Of a stretch of DNA of 64,000 nucleotides, positions 26,497 to 33,921 are shown in pieces. Below the pieces are notes generated by a model, which saw only the letters and a program-made list of their open reading frames with translations, searched no databases and was not told the DNA's origin. Source of the stretch: Syntrophobacteraceae bacterium (GTDB taxonomy: Bacteria > Desulfobacterota > Syntrophobacteria > Syntrophobacterales > Syntrophobacteraceae); NCBI GenBank assembly GCA_013314815.1, contig JABUEY010000001.1:1-64000 (forward strand), given 5' to 3'. Each line of letters begins with the position of its first letter. Positions within the stretch are counted from its first letter, which is position 1. The position numbers were made by a program, and so were the translations under genes.

Positions 26497-27909
26497 TCAT
26501 TCCGGGTCGCCGCCACCGCCCAGCACCGCGTAGAGCCTGACCTGGTTGGCGAGCCTGGCAAAATGGACGGCTATGAGGCCCTGCTGCGCGGCGTAAAGGG
26601 ATCGCTGCGCGTCAAGAACGTTCAGATAGATGTCCGTCCCCTTCTCATATCGGACATAGGAGAGACGGTGGGCTTCCGCGGCGGCATTCACGAGGGACTG
26701 CTGTGCATCGAACTGGTCTCCGACGGTTCCCTGCCTGGCAAGCGCGTCGGCAACGTCTCTGAACGCAGCCTGTATGGCTTTTTCGTACTCCGCCAGGGCG
26801 ATCTCCCGCTCCACCTCGCTCGCCTTCAGAGACGTCCACAGGGCGGGATCGAAAACAGGCAGAACGGCCTGGGGAACGAAACTCCAGGCGAACGTTCCGG
26901 ATTGGAAAAGTTCGGTTAGATCCCCACTCGCGGTGCCGAGAGCCGTTGTAAGCGAAATCCTCGGAAAGAAAGCCGCCCGCACGGCACCGATATTCGCATT
27001 GGCCGCCTTGAGGCGGCTTTCGGCCTGAAGAATGTCCGGACGACGCAGAAGAACCTCGGAAGGTGTGCCGGGCGACACGTCGGGAAGAGGCGCGACAATG
27101 CTCAGAGCGTCGGGCAGCAGGTCGTCCGGCACGGAGGAACCCGCCAGCAGGTTGAGGGCATTGACATCCTGAGCAACAAGTTCGGTGTACCGGGCCACAT
27201 CCACCCGTGCCGCGTCCACTCTCGTCTGGACCTGCCGAACGTCCAGTTCGGGCACAAGCCCGACCTCGTAGCGCCGGCGAATCAGGTTATACGAAGCCTG
27301 TTGAGCCTCGAGGGTCGACCGGGCCAGTTCGAGGTTCTCGCGATCCGCAGCGAGAGCCAGGTAAGCAGCGGCTACTTCGGATACGAGCAATATCTGTGCA
27401 CTGCGGCGTGCCTGTTCCGTGGCAAAGTATTGCTCGAGCGCGCGCCTTTCGAGGCTTCGAATACGACCGAAGAAATCGATCTCCCAGGAAGTGATCCCAA
27501 GATTCGCGCTGTACTGCTCGACGGTCAGCGAATATCCGGTGCCGGAAATCTTGGCCGGCACCCGCTCCTGGAGGCCGGCGGCGGATGCGTTCACCGTCGG
27601 CAGAAGTTCGGCGCGCTGAATGCGGTACAACGCGCGAGCCCTTTCGACATTCAAGGCAGCCACCCGCAGATCACGGTTGTTTTGAAGGGCTGTCTCGATC
27701 ACTGCTTGAAGACGCTCATCCGTGAAGAACTTTCGCCACTTCAGTTCAGAGGCAAGAACATCCGGATCGGAAACGACATTTTCGTAGGCCTGACCTTCGG
27801 GCCACTCCGACGGAATCGGTGCGTCGGGCCGGGTGTACCGGGGTATCAGGGTACAGCCGTCAAGAAAAGCAACTGTCGATATCAATAGAACAAGCATCTT
27901 TCTCGTCAT
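26497..27909 (-). CDS. Outer-membrane efflux lipoprotein (NodT/OprM family)
   Basis: The 470-residue protein has a lipoprotein signal with lipobox FLDGC (Cys about residue 19) followed by the OprM-type PRYTRPDAPIPSEW start. Two repeated halves carry the usual motifs: NNRDLRVAALNVERARA in the first, and AESRLKAANANIGAVRAAFFPRISLT in the second. These trimers form the outer-membrane duct of tripartite pumps. It starts one base after the RND stop and precedes the HlyD gene by 57 bases, so it sits exactly between an RND and an ABC exporter and may serve both. Sharing is inference. Confidence 0.93.
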   Translation of the reverse strand: MTRKMLVLLISTVAFLDGCTLIPRYTRPDAPIPSEWPEGQAYENVVSDPDVLASELKWRKFFTDERLQAVIETALQNNRDLRVAALNVERARALYRIQRAELLPTVNASAAGLQERVPAKISGTGYSLTVEQYSANLGITSWEIDFFGRIRSLERRALEQYFATEQARRSAQILLVSEVAAAYLALAADRENLELARSTLEAQQASYNLIRRRYEVGLVPELDVRQVQTRVDAARVDVARYTELVAQDVNALNLLAGSSVPDDLLPDALSIVAPLPDVSPGTPSEVLLRRPDILQAESRLKAANANIGAVRAAFFPRISLTTALGTASGDLTELFQSGTFAWSFVPQAVLPVFDPALWTSLKASEVEREIALAEYEKAIQAAFRDVADALARQGTVGDQFDAQQSLVNAAAEAHRLSYVRYEKGTDIYLNVLDAQRSLYAAQQGLIAVHFARLANQVRLYAVLGGGGDPE

Positions 27910-27910
27910 C

Positions 27911-30900
27911 TCACTGCCCCTCCGAAGGACTCACCGGCTCCGAACCGGGCTTCATTGGCTGAGCGTCCTTCTTTCTTCCGAACCATTGAACGACCATCAC
28001 GTAAAAGAGAGGAATGAACGGTGTCGCCAGGAAGGTGGCCGCAATCATTCCACCCAGCACGCCGGTTCCGATCGCGGTCTGCGCTCCCGCACCCGCCCCC
28101 GTGGCCTTTGCAAGCGGGACAACACCGAAGCCGAAAGCCAGCGACGTCATCACGATGGGACGCAGCCTGAGCTTCGACCCTTCCAGCGTAGCCTCCACCA
28201 GGCCCACTCCCTCACGAACCCGGGTCATGGCAAACTGAACGATCAAAATGGCATTTTTGGTCGTGAGGCCCAGAACGGTAAGAAGCCCGATCTTGAAGTA
28301 GACGTCATTGGGGAAGCCTCGAAGAGTGGAGGCCGCCACTCCCCCGATGACTCCCAGCGGCAGCACAAGCATGATCGAAATGGGAACGGTCCAGCTCTCG
28401 TAAAGGGCTGCCAGGCAAAGAAAGATCACGATCATGGAAAAGGCGTACAGCAGCGGAGCCTGGGACTTGGCCATCCGCTCCTGGAAGGAGAGCCCGGTCC
28501 AGTCAAAACCGACGCCTCTGGGCAGCTTCGCCGCGATCTCTTCCATGGCCTGCATCGCTTCACCCGAGCTCCTTCCTGGAGGCGGTTCACCGAGGATATT
28601 CAGTGACGGGAACGCGTTGAACCGTTCCAGCCGCGGAGACCCGTAGGTCCATCGCCCCGAGGAAATGGAGGTGAACGGAGTCATCGTCCCGGACCCGTTG
28701 CGAACATAAAGCCGTTCGATATCGACCGGGAGCATGCGGTAGGGAGCGTCGGCCTGGACGTACACCCGTTTGACGCGCCCACCCTGAATGAAGTCGTTCA
28801 CATAGGCACTGCCGAATGCGGCTGAAATCGTGTTGTGAATGGAGCTGATGGGGACTCCCAGCGTACCCGCCTTTTCCCAGTCGACGTCGATGCGGTATTC
28901 GGGCACGTCTTCCAGCCCATTGGGGCGAACTCGAGTCAGCCTCGGATCCTTTGCGGCCATTCCCAGCAACTGGTTGCGGGCCGCCATCAATTCCAGGTGG
29001 CCCAACCCGCCCCGGTCCTGCAACTGGAAGTCAAATCCGACGGATATACCCAGTTCGGTGACTGCCGGAGGCGCAAAAGCAAACACTCTTGCGTTGCGGA
29101 TCTTCGAAAACCTGTTCATGGAACGTGCCGCCAATGCCTTGACTTTCAAATCCGGACGGTCGCGCAGTTCCCAGTCCCTCAGCCGCACGAATGCCAGCCC
29201 GGCATTCTGACCTGCACCGGAAAATCCCCTGCCGGCAAGAGTCATACACGCCTCCACCGCCTCTTTCTCCTCCACCAGCAGATAGTCCCGGATCTCGTCC
29301 ATGACCTTCTGAGTCTGCTCGATGGTCGATCCCGAAGGCAGCGTCGCCTGGATGAACATCGTGCCCTGGTCCTCGTCGGGCAGATAGGCCGAAGGCATTC
29401 GCTGAAACAGGTAACCCAGGGCGACAACGATCAGGAGATAGATGAACACGTAGCGCAGTCTCCTGGCCAGTATCCGGCCCACCATCGCCTGGTACTTGTC
29501 CCTGGCCCACTCGAACGCCTGGTTGAACCGCCGGAAGAAGGAAAGGAAAAGAAAGGAGCCGCCTCCCGCTCCATCATGCCCGCCGGCCTCGGGTTTCAGA
29601 AGCGATGCGCACAGAACCGGACTCAATATCAGGGCCACCACCACCGACAGCAGCATGGCTGCGATGATGGTCACGGAAAACTGCCGGTAGATCACTCCGG
29701 TCGAACCGCCGAAAAACGCCATCGGTCCAAATACCGCCGCGAGTACGACCCCGATGCCGACCAGTGCACTGGTGATTTGTCCCATGGACTTGCGGGTGGC
29801 CTCCCTGGCGGATATCCCCTCCTCGTTCATGACCCTTTCCACATTTTCCACCACCACGATGGCGTCGTCCACCAGGAGGCCGATGGCCAGCACCATGGCA
29901 AACATTGTCAGCATGTTGATGGAATATCCCAACAATCCGAGAACGGCGAAGGTACCCAGGATCACCACCGGGACGGCCATGGTCGGGATCAGGGTGGCCC
30001 TGAAGTTGCCGAGGAAAAGATACATTACGAGGAAGACCAGCACAATCGCCTCAAACAGGGTCTTGACCACCTCGTTGATAGCCACCTTCACAAACGGTGT
30101 GGTGTCATAAGGATAGATCACCTTCATGCCAGGCGGGAAATACCTGGACAGCTCCTCCATCTTGGCCTTGACGGCGTCGGCGGTATCCAACGCATTGGCG
30201 CCGGATGCCTGTCGGATGGCCAGGGCTGCATTGGGTTTCCCATTGAAAAGGGCGTTGATTTCGTAGCGCTCGGTGCCCAGTTCCGTGCGCCCGATATCCC
30301 GGACGCGCACGATGGAGCCGTCCGGGTTGGTGCGAAGCGGGATGTCGGCGAATTCCTCCGGAGTGCGAAGCAGGTTCTGGACGATGATCGAGGCGTTCAA
30401 CCTCTGCCCTTCCACCGCCGGCACCGCTCCGAACTGACCTGCGGAAATTTCCACGTTGTACGCGCGAATCCGTTCGATCACATCGTCGATCGTCAACCGG
30501 TAATCGGTGAGTCTTTCAGGATTGAGCCAGACGCGCATGGCATACTGGGAGCCGAAGCTTTCCACTTCTCCCACACCCGGCACCCGGGCCAGCACCTTCT
30601 CGATGTTCGATTGGGCATAGTCTCTCAGGTCAATTCCGTCCATGCTTCCATCTTCCGAGATGAGGCCTACCAGCATGAGGTAGTTTCGGGTGGACTTGCT
30701 GACCTTGACTCCCTGGCGCTGCACCACGTCGGGCAGGCTTGCCATGGCAAGCTGGAGGTTGTTCTGGACCTGGGACCACGCGAGATCGGGATCCGTGCCC
30801 GGCGCAAAGGTAAGCTCGATACGGCCCGCTCCGGATGCATCACTTGTGGCCGACATGTACAGGAGCTTGTCGAACCCGGTCATTTTCTGTTCAATGATCT

Positions 30901-31093
30901 GGACGACGCTGTTCTCAACGGTCTCGGCCGAAGCCCCGGGATAAAAGGCATCAATGGCGATGGACGGAGGGGCGATGGGAGGATACTGCGAGATCGGCAG
31001 ATTATAGATCGCCAGTGCACCCGCCAGCATCATGATGATGGCGATGACCCACGCAAAAACCGGGCGATCCAGGAAGAAGTTCGATAGCATCAC
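27911..31093 (-). CDS. RND multidrug efflux pump, HAE1/AcrB-MexB type
   Basis: The 1060-residue protein has the HAE1 layout: N-terminal FFLDRPVFAWVIAIIMMLAGALAI, twelve expected membrane segments in two repeats, and two large periplasmic loops. The proton-relay Asp pair is visible in AIGLLVDDAIVVVENVERVM. The C-terminal LTTKNAILIVQFA motif is also typical. Length matches AcrB (about 1050). It exports amphiphilic compounds using the proton gradient. The start lies 9 bases after the adaptor gene, and the following outer-membrane gene begins one base after the stop. Confidence 0.96.
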   Translation of the reverse strand: MMLSNFFLDRPVFAWVIAIIMMLAGALAIYNLPISQYPPIAPPSIAIDAFYPGASAETVENSVVQIIEQKMTGFDKLLYMSATSDASGAGRIELTFAPGTDPDLAWSQVQNNLQLAMASLPDVVQRQGVKVSKSTRNYLMLVGLISEDGSMDGIDLRDYAQSNIEKVLARVPGVGEVESFGSQYAMRVWLNPERLTDYRLTIDDVIERIRAYNVEISAGQFGAVPAVEGQRLNASIIVQNLLRTPEEFADIPLRTNPDGSIVRVRDIGRTELGTERYEINALFNGKPNAALAIRQASGANALDTADAVKAKMEELSRYFPPGMKVIYPYDTTPFVKVAINEVVKTLFEAIVLVFLVMYLFLGNFRATLIPTMAVPVVILGTFAVLGLLGYSINMLTMFAMVLAIGLLVDDAIVVVENVERVMNEEGISAREATRKSMGQITSALVGIGVVLAAVFGPMAFFGGSTGVIYRQFSVTIIAAMLLSVVVALILSPVLCASLLKPEAGGHDGAGGGSFLFLSFFRRFNQAFEWARDKYQAMVGRILARRLRYVFIYLLIVVALGYLFQRMPSAYLPDEDQGTMFIQATLPSGSTIEQTQKVMDEIRDYLLVEEKEAVEACMTLAGRGFSGAGQNAGLAFVRLRDWELRDRPDLKVKALAARSMNRFSKIRNARVFAFAPPAVTELGISVGFDFQLQDRGGLGHLELMAARNQLLGMAAKDPRLTRVRPNGLEDVPEYRIDVDWEKAGTLGVPISSIHNTISAAFGSAYVNDFIQGGRVKRVYVQADAPYRMLPVDIERLYVRNGSGTMTPFTSISSGRWTYGSPRLERFNAFPSLNILGEPPPGRSSGEAMQAMEEIAAKLPRGVGFDWTGLSFQERMAKSQAPLLYAFSMIVIFLCLAALYESWTVPISIMLVLPLGVIGGVAASTLRGFPNDVYFKIGLLTVLGLTTKNAILIVQFAMTRVREGVGLVEATLEGSKLRLRPIVMTSLAFGFGVVPLAKATGAGAGAQTAIGTGVLGGMIAATFLATPFIPLFYVMVVQWFGRKKDAQPMKPGSEPVSPSEGQ

Positions 31094-31102
31094 TGTACTC
31101 CG

Positions 31103-32320
31103 TCAGTTCGATTTATCGCGAGGAACTGCAGCATCCTTCGTTTCTTCGCCGCCCTTCTGGCTGTCCAGGGAAACGGCCTTCACCACACCGCCCGGCCGTA
31201 CGTTCAACATCCCCTCGACGATCAACCGGTCCCCGGCCGAAAGTCCCGATGTGACGAGCCACTTGTCACCGATAGCACGATCGAGCGTGAGAATCCGCTG
31301 CTGAACCGTTCCGCTCTCGTCCACGATCAGCGCGACAGGCTCCCCCTTCGGATTCCGGCCGATCCCCTGCTGAGGAGCGAGAATGGCCTGCTCCGCAATA
31401 CCCTCCTGCACGACAGCCCGCACAAACATGCCGGGCAGGAGCAGGTGTTCCGGGTTGGGTACCACGATGCGCACCGTGTAAGAGCCTGTTGCAGGGTCCA
31501 CCGAGACGTCCCGGAACTGCATAACGCCTTCCAACGGGTACGGAGTCCCGTCTTCGAGAAGTACATGCACTTTCTTTCCGTTTTCCCCGTCGGCACTGAG
31601 CCGACCGGCTTCCAGGTGTCGCTTGAGGCGCAGCAGTTCAGCCGAAGACTGGGTCACATCCACGTAGATGGGATCCAGCTGCTGGATTGTTGCAAGAGAC
31701 GCCGCCTGGTAGGCAGTCACCAAGGCGCCGTCCGTCACGCTGGATCTGCCGATGCGCCCGGAAATCGGTGCGGTGACACGAGTGTAGCCCAGATTGATCC
31801 GGGCGGCCTCGACCGCCGCCTTCCAGTACTCGATTTCGGCAAGAGCCTGAGCCACGGCGGCTGTCACATCATCGTAATCCTGCCGGCTGACCGCCCTGTC
31901 TACGAGCAGTTCCTTGTATCGCTCGGCCTTCGAACGAATCGAGGGCAGGTTGGCCTGAGCTTTGGCAAGAGATGCTTTGGCAGAGTCGTAAGCTACCTGA
32001 AAAGGAGCGGGATCGATCTGGTAAAGCAGGTCGCCGCCTTTGACATCGGATCCTTCCCGAAACCGGCGCTTCTGGATAATGCCGTTGACCTGCGGCCGGA
32101 CCTCCGCGACAAGATAGGCAGAGGTGCGCCCCGGCAGTTCAGTCGTCAATTCGACCCGCTGCGGCTCGATGGTTACGATGGCCACCTCCGGGACAGGGGC
32201 CGACGCGGGTTGCTGTTGCCCATGCCCCCTGTCGCAGCCACCCAGCAGAAGAAGACTCGAAAACGTCACAAGGGCCACAAACCATGTCATTGGCTGAAAA
32301 CACTTCCTGCTGAACTGCAT
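31103..32320 (-). CDS. RND efflux periplasmic adaptor (AcrA/MexA-like lipoprotein)
   Basis: The 405-residue protein has a lipoprotein signal ending LLLLGGC and the AcrA pattern: VTIEPQRVELTTELPGRTSAYLVAEVRPQVNGI, lipoyl motif RFREGSDVKGGDLLYQIDPAPF, a coiled-coil hairpin, then VTAPISGRIGRSSVTDGALV. The ATG at 32320 is chosen because GGAGGAAATCG lies just before it and because it starts the signal peptide; an upstream in-frame ATG at 32464 would run into the TetR gene. It links the RND pump to the outer-membrane channel. Confidence 0.95.
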   Translation of the reverse strand: MQFSRKCFQPMTWFVALVTFSSLLLLGGCDRGHGQQQPASAPVPEVAIVTIEPQRVELTTELPGRTSAYLVAEVRPQVNGIIQKRRFREGSDVKGGDLLYQIDPAPFQVAYDSAKASLAKAQANLPSIRSKAERYKELLVDRAVSRQDYDDVTAAVAQALAEIEYWKAAVEAARINLGYTRVTAPISGRIGRSSVTDGALVTAYQAASLATIQQLDPIYVDVTQSSAELLRLKRHLEAGRLSADGENGKKVHVLLEDGTPYPLEGVMQFRDVSVDPATGSYTVRIVVPNPEHLLLPGMFVRAVVQEGIAEQAILAPQQGIGRNPKGEPVALIVDESGTVQQRILTLDRAIGDKWLVTSGLSAGDRLIVEGMLNVRPGGVVKAVSLDSQKGGEETKDAAVPRDKSN

Positions 32321-32376
32321 CGATTTCCTCCCGAATATCAATGACATGAGCTCGGTAATGAAACACCTCCAAGAAA

Positions 32377-33000
32377 TCACGATTCCATCAGCTCCTTGAA
32401 GAAAATATTCAGAACAGCGTCCGGATCTTCCGGATACGGGTAACTCTCGGGAGATTCGAGCCATAGAAGGTGAAGGGCGTTGACGGCACTGTCCAGAGCG
32501 ACGGCCAGATAATAAGGATCGGCGATGGCCCTGAATCGCCCTCTCCGGATGCCGCTTTCAAAGATCGCAGCGAGTCTTTCCAGTATTCCGTGATACTTGT
32601 CTCGCAGCTCCGCGTACAGGCCAGGAGTGACCGTATAGCTCACTCCCCTGCTTTCAGCCAGATACAACCGAATGAAGGGAAGATTGTTGCGAAACATCTC
32701 GCCTTTGACTCGAACGTAATTCCGCAGCTGTTCGACCTCATCCTTCGACTGTTCCATTGCCCTCACAAAGGCATCGTGGAATTTGTGGCATTCTTCCATA
32801 AGTAGCGCCCTGTACAGGTCCTCCTTGCTCTGGAAGAACTTGTAGAGTGTTCCGATGGCAAACTCGGATTTCTCAGCGATTTCATGCATCGAGACGTTGT
32901 GGTATCCTTTCTCCGAAAAAAGTTCCAAGGCAGCGGCTAGCATCTCCTGCCGCTGCCGCAGCTTCTCTCTTTCCCGCCTGGTCAGCTTTTCCTTCTTCAT
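32377..33000 (-). CDS. TetR/AcrR family transcriptional regulator
   Basis: The 207-residue protein has a basic N-terminus (MKKEKLTRREREKLRQRQ), then the TetR helix-turn-helix: AALELFSEKGYHNVSMHEIAEKSEFAIGTLYKFFQSKEDLYRALL. The C-terminal ligand domain is not diagnostic. It is the first gene of the efflux operon and ends 56 bases before the adaptor gene, so it most likely represses its own operon until an effector binds. Repeats just upstream at 33029-33063 are candidate operators. Confidence 0.93.
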   Translation of the reverse strand: MKKEKLTRREREKLRQRQEMLAAALELFSEKGYHNVSMHEIAEKSEFAIGTLYKFFQSKEDLYRALLMEECHKFHDAFVRAMEQSKDEVEQLRNYVRVKGEMFRNNLPFIRLYLAESRGVSYTVTPGLYAELRDKYHGILERLAAIFESGIRRGRFRAIADPYYLAVALDSAVNALHLLWLESPESYPYPEDPDAVLNIFFKELMES

Positions 33001-33028
33001 TGAGGATCTCCCGTGGTATTCTATGAAT

Positions 33029-33063
33029 ATGAATTCATCTTTTAGATCAGGATTTCATCTTTT
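33029..33063. promoter_or_regulatory. Putative TetR operator region of the efflux operon
   Basis: Just upstream of the TetR start is a perfect 10-base palindrome ATGAATTCAT (33029-33038), overlapped by a direct repeat TTCATCTTTT at 33034-33043 and 33054-33063, a 20-base period equal to about two helical turns. The area is AT-rich, unlike the flanks, and carries TTGCAA on the - strand as a possible -35. The pattern fits an autoregulatory TetR site but binding is unproven. Confidence 0.5.
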
Positions 33064-33417
33064 GCAACATAAATTACAGAGAAGGACGGATGTGGCCGGA
33101 AGGAATGCCGGTGAAGAGGAAGTGGCTTTCATGCCTTTCCCGGACAGCCGTGGCAAAGGTCCGGGCGGTTTGGCGTCGGGCATTGACCGATCATGGCGAG
33201 GCTGCTTTCTCTGAGCGGGGCGGCAGAAAATGATGGCAGTACGGGTGTGCAGCGGCATGCAGCCCACTCACCGGCAGCGAGGTGGGAGGAAGGGAGAAGG
33301 GCGGTTCTTCCGGCATCTTCTCTTAAAACGCTTGCCCGGTCTCTTGTCGCACAAAGGTGGAATATTCCCACACCAACGTCATTTCCACGAGGGCGGGAAC
33401 CCAGGAAGGGCAACCAA

Positions 33418-33523
33418 CGGTTCTTTGTTTACATCATGACAGGCACACCAAACGGCACGCTGCACTTGGGTGTAACATCGAATACGGTGCAGCGGGCAGG
33501 GCATCACAAACAGGACGTTGTAA
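33418..33523 (+). pseudogene. GIY-YIG (UPF0213-type) endonuclease N-terminal remnant
   Basis: The frame reads FFVYIMTGTPNGTLHLGVTS then NTVQRAGHHK, which matches the start of small GIY-YIG proteins: the VYI strand, the GTLYIGVTS strand (His replaces the usual Tyr of YIG), the QR catalytic-Arg region and HK. After about 35 residues the similarity ends, and the rest of the usual domain of about 80 residues is absent. There is no clear ribosome site. The remnant lies beside a dispersed-repeat-like palindrome. Confidence 0.55.
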
Positions 33524-33663
33524 CGCCATCGATCTTCTCCCCACGCCAGGACTGGATCTGCCTGCGATCCTGCCGAATCGTATTCACACAAGTAGGATTC
33601 ATTGTCCATACAGCTGATAGGGGCGAACAATTTCTTTCCCCTACCATCGGGCAACATCCAGGA

Positions 33664-33699
33664 CAATGTCCGGGGCAATGTCCTGGGCAATGTTTGAGG
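33664..33699. repeat. Tandem repeat, three 12-base units
   Basis: Three consecutive units begin CAATGT: CAATGTCCGGGG, CAATGTCCTGGG and CAATGTTTGAGG. The first two differ at one position; the third is degenerate. The array lies in the gene-poor stretch between the TetR gene and the PAS kinase. Confidence 0.7.
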
Positions 33700-33921
33700 C
33701 TCTTTCGACGGCCCGGGACGGTGAAGGAACTTAGGCCTGCCGGGGTCGGAAGTACCCGCTGCCTGCCCGGGAAGATCACGCCGCCTGCAACATGAAAATC
33801 CGCCAGGGCGCTGGTGGAGATATGATGAAAGAAGATGCGGCGAAGGTTTCACGACATGTGACGACGGCGGCCGGAAGGTCTGCGCGGCCGGGTCGGCGTA
33901 TCTGTAAAAAGAGTGCAGCCG

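Larger units (their letters stand above)
33064..33921. other. Gene-poor region with nuclease remnant and small repeats
   Basis: About 860 bases without an intact gene. It contains a GIY-YIG domain remnant (33418-33523), a 12-base triplicate repeat (33664-33699) and a degenerate palindromic element near 33376-33405 (TTTCCACGAGGGCGGGAAC), which resembles the CGTCATTCCCGC-type dispersed repeats common in proteobacteria. Open frames elsewhere here lack recognisable motifs. The look is of decayed mobile or repeat DNA. Confidence 0.5.

Noticed and set aside
33379-33852. 157-codon open frame on the - strand
   Set aside because: It runs across the tandem repeat and the repeat-like palindrome and shows no domain.
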